From Psychrobacter sp. UBA3480 (GTDB lineage Bacteria > Pseudomonadota > Gammaproteobacteria > Pseudomonadales > Moraxellaceae), in NCBI RefSeq assembly GCF_002377945.1, contig NZ_DFQV01000009.1:191506-222706 (forward strand): a stretch of 31,201 nt of DNA, given 5' to 3'. The translations under genes were made by a program, and so were the position numbers. The notes below the pieces were generated by a model. It saw only the letters and a program-made list of their open reading frames with translations. It was not told where the DNA came from and did not search any database. Shown in pieces: positions 18,829 through 28,041 of the stretch (position 1 is its first letter; the number at the start of each line of letters is the position of its first letter).

Positions 18829-19236
18829 ATGATGAAAAAAATGATATCACAAGCCACGCCAACGGTTGCTGATTGGCACTTTCCCAATATGCCTGCTCAT
18901 CGTGCACAAGACGGTGATACCGATGGTGAAACGTCACCGCAAGCAGATGTATTGGTCGCAGAGCCTGAAGTAGCCAAACCGCCTATGTATGCGGTCGTTA
19001 TGTACAATGACAACTACACGCCGATGGAGTTTGTTGTATACATATTGCAGTCAGAATTTCGTCATAGTATGGATTCTGCGGTCGAGATTATGCTGACTAT
19101 TCATAATAGCAGCAAAGGTATTGCTGGCATTTATCCCAAAGATATCGCCGAGACCAAGGCCAAAAAAGTAAATAGTCTGGCACATCGTGAAGGTTATCCG
19201 TTATTAACTCAAATCGAACCGCATCAAGGCGAGTAG
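18829..19236 (+). CDS. clpS: ClpS adaptor of the ClpAP protease
   Basis: Binds N-degron substrates and delivers them to ClpA. The core (from about residue 45) matches ClpS: YAVVMYNDNYTPMEFVVYIL with the Asn-Asp pair of the N-degron pocket, EIMLTIHNSSKGIAGIYPKD and AETKAKKVNSLAHREGYPL. The frame opens at 18733, but the segment before 18829 resembles leader. ATGs at 18829, 18832 and 18841 are the plausible starts; none has a clear ribosome binding site, and a TATAAT lies only 12 bp before the first (18811-18816). From 18829 the product has 135 residues, against ~106 in E. coli, because of a ~30-40-residue flexible N-terminus. clpA follows but only after ~640 bp with a terminator in between. Confidence 0.96.
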   Translation: MMKKMISQATPTVADWHFPNMPAHRAQDGDTDGETSPQADVLVAEPEVAKPPMYAVVMYNDNYTPMEFVVYILQSEFRHSMDSAVEIMLTIHNSSKGIAGIYPKDIAETKAKKVNSLAHREGYPLLTQIEPHQGE

Positions 19237-19318
19237 AGCAATTTATTAGTTTCTTGTACTAATATATGGCTCTATTAAAGTTTTACCTACTGTTCTTTAT
19301 TTCCCAGTAATTCATATC

Positions 19319-19346
19319 AAAGCTCACCTTTATAGTGAGCTTTTTT
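19319..19346 (+). terminator. Intrinsic terminator of clpS
   Basis: A 9-bp stem AAAGCTCAC (19319-19327) with GTGAGCTTT (19335-19343), a 7-nt loop and a T6 run. It separates clpS from clpA transcription. Confidence 0.88.
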
Positions 19347-19633
19347 GACTTTTCAGTCACTCCTCTTATATACAAGTAGAATATTTTAAAATAGATTTAT
19401 TATCCATAGGGCCTTGATTTCTATAGCAAATAACCCTATCTATTAGAGAATCCTATTCAATAGTCTTAGACTAAGTATCTCCGTTGAACTTGCTAAAACC
19501 ACGTCATTACTAGCTTCTAAAACATCAATCTCTCTTTCTATCTAATCAGTTTTTCAACATTTAATATTCGTTATTAAGGTTGTCGCTACTAGCTTGTAGC
19601 ACGCTTTGATACATTTTAGTCTGTGTTAATAGA

Positions 19634-19662
19634 TTGACTCCGTCGAAGTATCGTGTTGATAT
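19634..19662 (+). promoter_or_regulatory. Candidate clpA promoter
   Basis: TTGACT (19634-19639) and TGATAT (19657-19662) are spaced by 17 nt. The -35 is good and the -10 weak. It would give a leader of ~200 nt. Confidence 0.3.
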
Positions 19663-19873
19663 AAAGAAAAGCGGCCATGGATAGTTATGATTACTGTTGG
19701 CTGATAGCGAGATTATAGTATTTAATCAATAGTCTACCGCTCACCTCATTTATTCATGACTTCTAATAATACGAATATAGCCCTTGAACAATTCATCTAC
19801 CGCCCTGATTTACTTACTAACTCATTCATAAAACTATCAATTATAAAGATAGATATAACCGTAGGAAGTTGTT

Positions 19874-22414
19874 ATGTTAAGTCGTCATCTTGAAGTTTCT
19901 CTACGTTTAGCAATGACGCTTGCGCGCCAAAAATCGCATGAGTATCTCACTGTTGAACATTTGCTTTTGGCCTTATTAGAAAACACTCATGCTGCTAATA
20001 CGTTGACTGCTTGTAATGCTAATGTCTCGGCGTTGCGTACTGAGCTTGAGATTTATATTAATAAACACACGCCAACTATCGATGCTGATACAGAACAGTC
20101 ACCGCAGCCGACTCAAAGCTTTGATCGTATCTTGCAACGTGCTATTTTTCACGTGCAATCGATCGGTGGTGGTCGTTTGGTTGAAGGGTCTGATATTTTG
20201 GTCTCTATGTTTTCAGAACATGATACCTATGCTGTCTACTTGCTTAAAAAACAAGGTATCAGTCGCCTTGAGCTAACCCAGTATTTATCACACGGCCAAG
20301 ATAAAGAAGAGCCATCTGAATCACGCGGTTCTGCAGGTACTGAGCGCCGTAGTGCCTCTGAAAAGACCAGTAAAGATCCCTTAGTTGAATTTGCAACCAA
20401 TCTAAACCAGCGAGCTGCCGAAGGTAAAACAGATCCTTTGATTGGTCGTGCCTCTGAGATTGAACGTGCTGCCCAAGTACTATGCCGCCGTCGTAAAAAT
20501 AACCCATTGCTAGTAGGTGAGCCTGGTGTAGGTAAAACCTCTATCGCTGAAGGTTTGGCATGGTTAATCATTAACGACAAAGCACCGAAGCCACTTAATG
20601 GTTGCGTGATTTATAGCCTCGATATCGGTTCATTGATTGCGGGAACTAAGTATCGCGGTGACTTTGAAAAACGCATGAAGTCATTGCTTGATGCGCTGAA
20701 GAAAAAACCAAATGCTATTCTTTTTATTGATGAAATTCATATGATTATTGGTGCTGGTTCATCTATGAGCAGCAATATGGACGTATCGAACCTTATCAAG
20801 CCAGCGCTTGCTAACGGTGAGCTACGTTGTATCGGTTCAACAACCTTTACTGAGTATCGCCAAGTATTTGAAAAAGACCATGCATTGTCACGTCGTTTCC
20901 AAAAAATCGATGTCAAAGAACCCAGTGTGGATGACACTATCGATATCCTACGCGGTCTAAAACCACGTTATGAAGAATTTCATAATGTTGAGTATACGGA
21001 TGAAGCGTTGGTCACAGCGGTACAGTTATCAGCCAAACATATTCATGAGCGTTTTTTACCTGACAAAGCCATTGACGTAATTGACGAAGCAGGTGCGTAT
21101 AAGCGCTTAGGTGTGGTACCTGATGTTGATGATATCGAAGCGGAAGAAAGTTTCATTGCTGATTTAGAGCAAGATTTTGATGCGCATATTGATGCTGATA
21201 TCGAGGGTATCGATGGTGATACAGATAATGAAATGCAGGATGAAGCAGCGACTGCGAAAGCAAGCGATAGTGCTAAATCAGCAGATGGTGTGAAATTATC
21301 AAAAGGTCAAAAGCCACCGATGAAAATCGATGTTGCTGATATCGAGGCTATTATTGCTAAGTTAGCCCGTATTCCACCCAAATCTGTATCGAGTGATGAC
21401 AAGAGTATCCTTGAGCATTTAGATCGAGATCTTAAGCACTTGGTGTTTGGTCAAGATGAGGCAATTGCCACGTTGGCTGATGCTATCAAGCTATCACGTG
21501 CAGGATTAAAAGCACCAGATAAGCCAATTGGTTCATTTATGTTTGCAGGTCCAACTGGTGTAGGTAAAACAGAAGTATCGCGTCAGTTAGCGAACCTGCT
21601 AGGTGTGGAATTAGTACGCTTTGATATGTCAGAGTATATGGAAGCGCACACGGCATCACGTTTGATTGGCGCGCCTCCAGGTTATGTTGGCTATGATCAA
21701 GGTGGTTTGCTCACCGAAAAAATCAATCAGCATCCACATTGTGTGTTGTTGCTTGATGAGATTGAAAAGGCGCATCCAGATGTCTTCAACTTGTTACTAC
21801 AAGTTATGGATCATGGTACGTTGACCGATAACAATGGTCGTGTGGCCATCTTTAAACAGGTTATCGTTATTATGACAACGAACGTTGGTGCTGATAGTAT
21901 CAGTCGCTCGTCAATGGGCTTTACTCAACAAGACCATAGCCGTGATAATACAGAATCGCTGAAACGTGTCTTTACACCAGAGTTCCGTAATCGCTTAGAC
22001 GCTATTATTCAGTTCAACCCTCTAGATACGTCAGTTGTTGTATCAGTTGTCGATAAGTTCTTAGTTGAGCTGCAAGTGCAACTCGATGATAAGCAAGTGA
22101 CATTAGAGATTGATGATGATGTACGTGACTACTTGGCAGATAAAGGCTATGACCGTCTAATGGGTGCACGTCCGATGCAACGTCTGATTCAAGATGAAAT
22201 CAAAAAACCGTTGGCAAGTATGATTTTGTTTGGTGATTTGGTCAATGGCGGTGTCGTACATCTGACTTTAGAGCCTAAAGACGATGATTCTCAAGAGAAT
22301 GATACGATGAAGCTTGATAAGGTGTCAGACAAAGGCTCAGCTGATAGTCGTATTATTCTAACAGTTGTTGAAACTCATGAACCGCATCCTGATTCTGAGT
22401 CTCTAGCTAGCTAA
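19874..22414 (+). CDS. clpA: ClpA, ATP-dependent unfoldase subunit of ClpAP
   Basis: Hexameric AAA+ unfoldase that feeds substrates to ClpP, with ClpS as adaptor. The N-domain (residues 1-~150, [19 protein letters not shown]) is followed by D1, with Walker [10 protein letters not shown] at 215-223 and Walker [10 protein letters not shown]2 has Walker [10 protein letters not shown] at 559-567 and Walker [11 protein letters not shown]. The ClpP-binding loop tripeptide is MGF (681-683), within the known [LIVMP]-G-[FL] pattern. At 846 residues it is ~90 longer than E. coli ClpA. The surplus is mainly an acidic, low-complexity insertion between D1 and D2 (residues ~412-484, nt ~21109-21320) plus an acidic C-terminal tail. 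ATG 19874 follows GGAAG. Confidence 0.98.
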   Translation: MLSRHLEVSLRLAMTLARQKSHEYLTVEHLLLALLENTHAANTLTACNANVSALRTELEIYINKHTPTIDADTEQSPQPTQSFDRILQRAIFHVQSIGGGRLVEGSDILVSMFSEHDTYAVYLLKKQGISRLELTQYLSHGQDKEEPSESRGSAGTERRSASEKTSKDPLVEFATNLNQRAAEGKTDPLIGRASEIERAAQVLCRRRKNNPLLVGEPGVGKTSIAEGLAWLIINDKAPKPLNGCVIYSLDIGSLIAGTKYRGDFEKRMKSLLDALKKKPNAILFIDEIHMIIGAGSSMSSNMDVSNLIKPALANGELRCIGSTTFTEYRQVFEKDHALSRRFQKIDVKEPSVDDTIDILRGLKPRYEEFHNVEYTDEALVTAVQLSAKHIHERFLPDKAIDVIDEAGAYKRLGVVPDVDDIEAEESFIADLEQDFDAHIDADIEGIDGDTDNEMQDEAATAKASDSAKSADGVKLSKGQKPPMKIDVADIEAIIAKLARIPPKSVSSDDKSILEHLDRDLKHLVFGQDEAIATLADAIKLSRAGLKAPDKPIGSFMFAGPTGVGKTEVSRQLANLLGVELVRFDMSEYMEAHTASRLIGAPPGYVGYDQGGLLTEKINQHPHCVLLLDEIEKAHPDVFNLLLQVMDHGTLTDNNGRVAIFKQVIVIMTTNVGADSISRSSMGFTQQDHSRDNTESLKRVFTPEFRNRLDAIIQFNPLDTSVVVSVVDKFLVELQVQLDDKQVTLEIDDDVRDYLADKGYDRLMGARPMQRLIQDEIKKPLASMILFGDLVNGGVVHLTLEPKDDDSQENDTMKLDKVSDKGSADSRIILTVVETHEPHPDSESLAS

Positions 22415-22435
22415 GTCGTTTAATGTTGACGTCAG

Positions 22436-22474
22436 AAAAACGGCTACCGTATTACAGCGGTAGCCGTTTTTTTA
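22436..22474 (+). terminator. Intrinsic terminator of clpA
   Basis: A 14-bp stem AAAAACGGCTACCG (22436-22449) with CGGTAGCCGTTTTT (22458-22471), an 8-nt loop and a T7 run. Confidence 0.92.
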
Positions 22475-22595
22475 TTGCTATAATTCATCAACAAAGCGCA
22501 TACCATTTTTTTGTTAGTATGATTATTTACAGTAAGCTGGCTTTAACGAAGCTATGGAACTTATAACAAGATAACAAGTATAAAAAGGACACACT

Positions 22596-23333
22596 ATGGA
22601 ACTGTTCGATGAACCGATAACCAAGACTCCAGAACAAAAGCAAGCGATTCTAGACAATGTCCGTTTACCAGAGGATTGGAAAACGGCATTAGCAGATGAA
22701 TTAACGTCTGAGAATATGGACAATCTACGCGCATTTTTAAAGAAAGCCTATCAGTCGGATGATAGTATCTATCCGCCTGCACCATTGATGTTCAATGCGC
22801 TTAACCTCACGCCGTTATCGCAAGTCAAAGTGGTAATCTTGGGCCAAGATCCTTATCATCGTCCAGGTCAGGCTATGGGGTTGTCATTTTCTGTTCCTAA
22901 AGCCATTCCTAAGCCACCATCACTAAATAACTTGCTCAAAGAGATGGCAGATGACATTGGTATTCGCCCTTCAGCGCATGGTGATTTGACATACTGGGCG
23001 CAGCAAGGCGTTTTACTGCTTAATAGCTCACTGACTGTGCGAGAAGGCGAGCCAAACAGTCATCAAAATAAAGGTTGGGAACAGTTTACTGATGCTGTCA
23101 TCGATGCCGTCAATGAACAGACGAAGCATACCGTGTTTATTTTGTGGGGTAGTAAAGCTCAGAAGAAAGGTAAGTATATCGATACGGATAAGCATTTGAT
23201 TTTGACAGCGGTACATCCATCACCACTTGCGGCAAACCGTGGTGGCTTCTTTGGCACTAAACCTTTTTCTAAAACAAATGACTACTTGGTGCAGTATGGC
23301 CAAACTCCAATTGACTGGCAACTACCACAATAA
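22596..23333 (+). CDS. ung: Uracil-DNA glycosylase (family 1)
   Basis: Excises uracil from DNA to start base-excision repair. The 245-residue protein has the water-activating motif GQDPYH (Asp85), the FSVPKAIPKPPSLNNLLKEM segment, VLLLNSSLTVREGEPNSH and the DNA-intercalation loop HPSPLAANRGGFFG (His207). ATG 22596 is preceded by AAAAGGA at good spacing. The TAA stop (23331-23333) directly abuts the ATG of tadA, suggesting translational coupling. Confidence 0.99.
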   Translation: MELFDEPITKTPEQKQAILDNVRLPEDWKTALADELTSENMDNLRAFLKKAYQSDDSIYPPAPLMFNALNLTPLSQVKVVILGQDPYHRPGQAMGLSFSVPKAIPKPPSLNNLLKEMADDIGIRPSAHGDLTYWAQQGVLLLNSSLTVREGEPNSHQNKGWEQFTDAVIDAVNEQTKHTVFILWGSKAQKKGKYIDTDKHLILTAVHPSPLAANRGGFFGTKPFSKTNDYLVQYGQTPIDWQLPQ

Positions 23334-23885
23334 ATGCAAAATATACAGAATATAAGCTTAATGCCGTACCAATCTTTAAATATTCAGGCCAGTACCTTTT
23401 GGTTAGCTGAAGATGCTAAGTGGATGCAACAAGCAATTGAACTTGCTAAGCAAGGTGCTGAGCAAGGAGAAGTGCCGGTAGGTGCGGTATTGGTGCATGA
23501 ACAGCAGATTATCGGTCAAGGGTTTAATCAACCTATTAGCAGCCATGATGCTACTGCTCATGCAGAGATAGTTGCATTGAGAGACGCCTGTACGCGTTTA
23601 GAAAACTATCGACTGCCGCTACAGACTACTCTATATGTCACTTTAGAGCCTTGTACAATGTGTATCGGTGCATTAATCCATGCGCGTGTGAACAAGTTGG
23701 TGTACGCAGCGAGTGAACCGCGTGCTGGGATGGTTGGTAGTCAAATGGACTTATCACTGCAACCTTTCTACAACCATAATATTCAAGCCTACAATGGATT
23801 ATGCAGCGAGCATAGTAGTCAAATACTTAAGACATTCTTTCGTGAGCGTAGGCAAGCGGCGAAAAAGAATAAAGCCACTATGTAA
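23334..23885 (+). CDS. tadA: tRNA-specific adenosine deaminase
   Basis: Deaminates A34 to inosine in the anticodon of tRNA-Arg(ACG), allowing decoding of CGU/CGC/CGA. Zinc-site motifs are present: HAE (His76, catalytic Glu78) and PCTMC (Cys107, Cys110). VPVGAVLV precedes them, and the C-terminus is basic (RERRQAAKKNK). The 183-residue protein has an N-terminal extension of ~20-30 residues over the usual ~150-165. No ribosome binding site precedes ATG 23334, which fits coupling to ung; Met10 or Met31 are possible alternative starts. Confidence 0.97.
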   Translation: MQNIQNISLMPYQSLNIQASTFWLAEDAKWMQQAIELAKQGAEQGEVPVGAVLVHEQQIIGQGFNQPISSHDATAHAEIVALRDACTRLENYRLPLQTTLYVTLEPCTMCIGALIHARVNKLVYAASEPRAGMVGSQMDLSLQPFYNHNIQAYNGLCSEHSSQILKTFFRERRQAAKKNKATM

Positions 23886-23942
23886 ACTCAAAATACTAAT
23901 AAACAAGATATCAGTCTTGGTGCTAGTGGTCACGATGATTTT

Positions 23943-23952
23943 TTGCTATAAT
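23943..23952 (+). promoter_or_regulatory. Candidate extended -10 promoter for cmk
   Basis: A perfect TATAAT (23947-23952) is preceded by TTGC, giving an extended -10 (TGn). The -35 is poor. Transcription would begin about 115 bp before cmk. Confidence 0.4.
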
Positions 23953-24074
23953 ATTGCCCTATTTGATAGCACTCATCTTAATGGGCTATTAAAGACTTAA
24001 CATACGAATAAATATTGTTTTATTAATGATATACGATAAGCGATATAAGTAACGCATATTATTGAGTAAGTATT

Positions 24075-24842
24075 ATGACCAGTTCTACACCTGATAATGT
24101 TTTACTCAATACAGAGGATAGCCATACCTCATCAGTACGCTATCCTGTTATTTGTATCGATGGTCCCAGTGGCGCTGGTAAAGGTACGGTCACATGGCGT
24201 CTAGCACAAATGTTAGGCTATCAGTTATTAGACTCTGGTGCGCTTTATAGAATTGTTGGGCTAAAAGCCTTTGAAGCGGGTTTAATCAGCGCAGATGCCA
24301 GCCAACCAATTGACGAAGATGCTGTATTAGCATTGACTGAAAGCTTGGAGATAGCGTTTGTACCGAACAATGACTCAGGACGTGTAGATATCATTGTTAA
24401 TGGACAAGCAGTAGGTGAGCAAGTACGCAATGAAACGGTCGGAGGCTATGCATCACAGATAGCTGTCTTTCCACAGGTTCGCCAAGCATTGCTCAAATTA
24501 CAACAAGATATGGCCACTCGTTCTGGTTTAGTAGCTGATGGTCGCGATATGGGTACGGTCGTTTTTCCAGATGCTGATGTTAAGGTGTTTTTGACGGCTA
24601 GTGCTGAAGCACGTGCAAAGCGCCGTGTGACTCAGTTATTGAACGCTGGTCAAACAGCAGATTTTGAGGCGATTTTAGCGACGATAAAAGAGCGTGATGA
24701 CCGTGATGAAAATCGCAGTACAGCGCCATCGAAGCCTGCGGCAGATGCATTATTACTTGATAGTTCAGCGCTTAATGCTGATGCAGTATATGAGCAAGTC
24801 AAAAAGCATTGCCAAGATAAAGGTGTATTTTTCACTAGTTAG
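24075..24842 (+). CDS. cmk: Cytidylate kinase
   Basis: Phosphorylates CMP and dCMP to the diphosphates using ATP. The 255-residue protein has the P-loop GPSGAGKGT (residues 30-38), LLDSGALYR of the nucleoside-monophosphate site, VADGRDMGTVVFPDADVKVF, and the lid region RDDRDENRS. An N-terminal polar tail of ~22 residues precedes the first strand. The order cmk then rpsA is conserved widely in gammaproteobacteria. Confidence 0.99.
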   Translation: MTSSTPDNVLLNTEDSHTSSVRYPVICIDGPSGAGKGTVTWRLAQMLGYQLLDSGALYRIVGLKAFEAGLISADASQPIDEDAVLALTESLEIAFVPNNDSGRVDIIVNGQAVGEQVRNETVGGYASQIAVFPQVRQALLKLQQDMATRSGLVADGRDMGTVVFPDADVKVFLTASAEARAKRRVTQLLNAGQTADFEAILATIKERDDRDENRSTAPSKPAADALLLDSSALNADAVYEQVKKHCQDKGVFFTS

Positions 24843-25149
24843 TCATTTAATAGCTAGTAAAAACAACATATTAAGTACTAAAAAGTTTCCTATTAATCAT
24901 TGTTTTAGTATAAAATAATACGGTTAAGTTAAATTTTATTAAAGCAGTAAGAAAAATTTAGTTTAGTCAATATATTGCATTCGATATAAGACAGTTGTTG
25001 TTAGTCAGTTTTTATTATGATGAGCTCGCTATCAACAAACGTTTTTTTATATGATTGCATGGGATATAAAACCAGCATTTCGTTCTATACAATCATAAAT
25101 TTGATCCGTACTGTGCTGGACAGGATACGGCTATACAAAGGTAGACATA
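24843..25149. other. 307-bp rpsA leader region
   Basis: AT-rich gap between cmk and rpsA. A weak promoter candidate (TTTAGT 24962-24967, TATAAG 24985-24990, 17-nt spacer) would give a ~150-nt leader. Close to the start codon, CCGTA (25106-25110) pairs with TACGG (25126-25130) around a loop containing GGACAGGA, just before the AAAGG ribosome binding site. E. coli rpsA is autoregulated through leader hairpins; equivalence here is inferred. Confidence 0.45.
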
Positions 25150-26838
25150 ATGGAATCATTTGCTGAACTATTTGAAGCGAGCATTGAAGAGCAGGGCCTA
25201 GATATCGAGCGTGGCTCGGTTATTACAGGTGCTGTTGTGGCCATCGATAGCGATTGGATCACAGTAGATACTGGTCTTAAATCTGAAGGTATCGTCGCTC
25301 GTGAAGAGTTTTTAAGCGAAGAAGGCGAACTTGAAGTTGAAGTTGGCGATAGCGTTGATGTCGTAGTTGAAGCGGTTGATAACGGCATGGGTCAAACCTT
25401 GCTGTCACGTGAGAAAGCTAAACGTGTTGAAACTTGGAACTTCCTTGAAAAAATCGCTGATAACGATGAAATCGTTAAAGGTATTATCTCAAGCAAAGTT
25501 AAAGGCGGTTTCACTGTAGATATCGGTTCAGTACGCGCGTTCTTACCAGGTTCATTGGTAGATGTACGTCCTATCCGTGATACAACGCATCTTGAAGGCA
25601 AAGAGCTAGAATTCAAAGTCATCAAACTTGACCAGAAACGCAACAACGTTGTTGTTAGCCGTCGTGCAGTTATGGAAGCTGAAAACTCAGCTGAGCGCGA
25701 AGAGCTATTGAACAAGCTTGAAGAAGGCATCGAGATCGAAGGTATCGTTAAGAACCTTACTGATTACGGCGCGTTCGTTGATCTAGGTGGTATCGATGGT
25801 CTATTGCACATCACTGACATGGCATGGCGCCGTATCAAGCACCCATCTGAAGTTGTTGAAGTTGGCCAAGACCTAAAAGTTAAAGTATTGAAGTTTGACC
25901 GTGAACGCAATCGCGTTAGCCTAGGTCTAAAACAACTTGGTACTGATCCTTGGGATAACGTTGGCGGCACTTACCCAGTAGGTAGTGTTGTAAAAGCTCG
26001 CGTAACCAACTTGACTGATTATGGTTGTTTCGCTGAGATTTCTGAAGGTATTGAAGGTCTAGTACACGTATCAGAAATGGATCATACCAACAAAAACATC
26101 CACCCATCTAAAGTTGTTCAAGTGGGCGATGAAGTTGAAGTAATGATTCTTGATATCGATGAAGAACGTCGTCGTATCAGCCTAGGTATCAAACAAACTC
26201 TAGCTAACCCATGGGATGAGTTTGATAAGAAACATGAGCGCGGTGATAAAATCACTGGTACTATCAAATCAATCACTGACTTCGGTATCTTTATCGGTCT
26301 AGACGGTGGTATTGATGGTCTTGTTCATCTATCTGATATCTCTTGGAATGAAACTGGTGAAGATGCTATCCGTAACTACAATAAAGGCGACACCGTTGAA
26401 GCAATGGTATTGTCTGTAGATGCAGAAGCTAACCGTATCAGCCTAGGCGTGAAGCAGTTAAGCTCTGATCCATTCAACGAATACCTAGTCAACAATGACC
26501 GTGGTGCTATCGTTAATGGTAAAGTAAAAGAAGTAGACGCTAAAGGCGCTACTATCGAACTTGCTGACGAAGTTGAAGCTTATCTACGTGCTTCTGAAAT
26601 CCAACGTGACCGCGTTGAAGATGCAACTAAGCATCTGACTGTTGGTGATGACGTTGAAGCGAAAATCATCAGTGTTGATCGTAAAACACGCAACATCAAC
26701 TTGTCTATCAAAGCGAAAGACGAAGCTGAAGAGCGTCAAGCGATTAAAGATCTTGGTAGCACCAACACTACTGCTGCTCCAGGTTCTGATGCACAGCCAA
26801 AAACTATTGGTGATTTGATCAAAGAGCAAATGCAGTAA
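25150..26838 (+). CDS. rpsA: 30S ribosomal protein S1
   Basis: Binds mRNA on the 30S subunit and aids initiation on structured or weak-RBS messages. The 562-residue protein has six consecutive S1/OB repeats (roughly 21-87, 105-171, 192-260, 277-347, 364-434, 451-520). These show recurring motifs such as [33 protein letters not shown] and RRISLGIKQ. The ATG at 25150 has AAAGG at good spacing. Codon use is visibly restricted (GGT, CGT, GTT and GAA dominate), as expected of a highly expressed gene. A UUCG-capped terminator follows. Confidence 0.99.
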   Translation: MESFAELFEASIEEQGLDIERGSVITGAVVAIDSDWITVDTGLKSEGIVAREEFLSEEGELEVEVGDSVDVVVEAVDNGMGQTLLSREKAKRVETWNFLEKIADNDEIVKGIISSKVKGGFTVDIGSVRAFLPGSLVDVRPIRDTTHLEGKELEFKVIKLDQKRNNVVVSRRAVMEAENSAEREELLNKLEEGIEIEGIVKNLTDYGAFVDLGGIDGLLHITDMAWRRIKHPSEVVEVGQDLKVKVLKFDRERNRVSLGLKQLGTDPWDNVGGTYPVGSVVKARVTNLTDYGCFAEISEGIEGLVHVSEMDHTNKNIHPSKVVQVGDEVEVMILDIDEERRRISLGIKQTLANPWDEFDKKHERGDKITGTIKSITDFGIFIGLDGGIDGLVHLSDISWNETGEDAIRNYNKGDTVEAMVLSVDAEANRISLGVKQLSSDPFNEYLVNNDRGAIVNGKVKEVDAKGATIELADEVEAYLRASEIQRDRVEDATKHLTVGDDVEAKIISVDRKTRNINLSIKAKDEAEERQAIKDLGSTNTTAAPGSDAQPKTIGDLIKEQMQ

Positions 26839-26867
26839 GCTGCAAACTATTGATATAAAAGTAATAT

Positions 26868-26896
26868 AAAAAAAGCGACTTCGGTCGCTTTTTTTT
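26868..26896 (+). terminator. UUCG-tetraloop terminator of rpsA
   Basis: GCGAC (26875-26879), a TTCG loop and GTCGC (26884-26888), extended by A/T pairing, with a T8 run. Confidence 0.95.
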
Positions 26897-27162
26897 ATGA
26901 TTAGATTTTATTAACACAGTTAGTAATAGAGGTTTTTAGCCAAATGGGCAAACTCTTATTCCCATTTACGCTAATATCCGCTATCATTTGCACCATTGAG
27001 TAACGAGATGATAGTTATAAGCTTTTTATAGTCATAATATGATTCTGAATGTTAGTTTTCAAAGGGTCAGTATATGTAGTTTAGTTATATAAACGCATTT
27101 ACGTACTATAGAGCGTTGACTTATCATCAGCTTATCCATCAATCAACAAGGCAAGCGTAATA
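26897..27162. other. ihfB upstream region with two small inverted repeats
   Basis: Non-coding. AAATGGG (26942-26948) can pair with CCCATTT (26961-26967), and CTATCAT (26981-26987) with ATGATAG (27008-27014). No clear -35/-10 pair could be chosen; a promoter is expected because the rpsA terminator is strong. Confidence 0.45.
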
Positions 27163-27468
27163 ATGCAGCAAGCGATTAACAAATCCGAATTTATTAGTAA
27201 TTTGAGTGCAAACTGTGACAACATGGCAGACACCGTGGTTGATGACGCAGTGCGTGAAATCTTAAACTTGATGACCCATACTTTAGCCAATGATGGCCGA
27301 GTCGAAGTTCGCGGATTCGGTAGTTTTTGTCTACATCACCGCCGTGCCCGTATGGGACGCAATCCTAAGACAGGTGAAAGCGTACCTGTACCGGCTAAAG
27401 CGATTCCACATTTTAAGCCAGGTAAGGCTCTACGCGAAGCAGTAAATGATACGGTAGCAAACGATTAA
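27163..27468 (+). CDS. ihfB: Integration host factor subunit beta
   Basis: DNA-bending nucleoid protein, heterodimer partner of IhfA. The 101-residue protein shows the IHF/HU fold with INKSEFISNL at the N-terminus, VEVRGFGSFCLHHRRARMGRNP and the beta-arm region, and IPHFKPGKALREAVN at the C-terminus. The FGSF and PHFKPGK motifs favour the beta subunit. The location directly after rpsA is the standard one for ihfB. ATG 27163 has only a weak ribosome binding site (CAAGG further upstream). Confidence 0.97.
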   Translation: MQQAINKSEFISNLSANCDNMADTVVDDAVREILNLMTHTLANDGRVEVRGFGSFCLHHRRARMGRNPKTGESVPVPAKAIPHFKPGKALREAVNDTVAND

Positions 27469-27530
27469 TCAAACCAGCACTGGCTATCTAACCGTCAAAA
27501 TTTATCATTCCAAACTGAGGTAACTGTCTC

Positions 27531-27938
27531 ATGCGCTTTCTACTATTTGTATTGCTGTTCTTGAGCTTTGCCTATTCACTTGGTTTGGTATTGGCAAATA
27601 ATACTGAGGTCGGAGTCAACCTACTGTTTTCACAAGCACCTACGATGAATCTAGGGTTGCTACTTATTTTGTGTTTGATGCTAGGTATTGTTATTGGTAT
27701 TTTACTAGCATTGCTTATCTTTCGTGTGCTGCAAAATAAGTGGGAAATCTCACGTCTGCAAAAAGCAAACGCAAACCTGCAAGAGCAACTGACTCAAGCC
27801 AATACGGTCATCGATCGTCAAGCAAGCGCGCCAACAGTAGATGAAGCTGTTTATGGTGCTTCTGCTGCTAATGTGCAAAGTAGTGACGCAACTAGCCTAA
27901 CTGAAGGCTCTACTCTGTCTAAGCGTAGACGAGATTAA
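27531..27938 (+). CDS. lapA: LapA-domain (DUF1049) inner membrane protein
   Basis: A 135-residue protein with two membrane segments (residues ~1-20 and ~41-66), a short NNTEVGVNLLF linker typical of the LapA domain, and a cytoplasmic coiled-coil tail (SRLQKANANLQEQL). LapA (YciS) with LapB (YciM) in E. coli takes part in regulated LpxC turnover and lipopolysaccharide assembly. lapB is not next to it here; pyrF follows. The start ATG 27531 has GAGG at ~10-nt spacing. Function is inferred from the domain and the ihfB-lapA-pyrF neighbourhood. Confidence 0.9.
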   Translation: MRFLLFVLLFLSFAYSLGLVLANNTEVGVNLLFSQAPTMNLGLLLILCLMLGIVIGILLALLIFRVLQNKWEISRLQKANANLQEQLTQANTVIDRQASAPTVDEAVYGASAANVQSSDATSLTEGSTLSKRRRD

Positions 27939-27942
27939 GTTG

Positions 27943-27978
27943 TTAGGTGAGCTTTTAGGTGATCTGCTAGGTGATAGC
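27943..27978 (+). repeat. Three tandem 12-bp repeats after lapA
   Basis: YTAGGTGA recurs at 27943, 27955 and 27967, exactly 12 bp apart. Units are TTAGGTGAGCTT, TTAGGTGATCTG and CTAGGTGATAGC. The repeats start 5 bp after the lapA stop. In one forward frame they read LGELLGDLLGDS. Confidence 0.8.
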
Positions 27979-28041
27979 TTAACGAACGCAGTACTGACCT
28001 CAAATACAATACTTTGATAACTCAAAATATATGGTAAAACC

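Larger units (their letters stand above)
19237..19873. other. 637-bp intergenic region between clpS and clpA
   Basis: Contains a hairpin overlapping the clpS stop (19235-19273), a strong terminator (19319-19346) and a candidate promoter at 19634-19662. About 480 bp of AT-rich sequence shows no convincing reading frame, tRNA or repeat. Such a wide gap between clpS and clpA is unusual. Confidence 0.7.

Noticed and set aside
19400..19430. ATAGGG/CCCTAT inverted pair in the clpS-clpA gap
   Set aside because: Arms of 6 bp separated by a long AT-rich loop are expected by chance in this composition.
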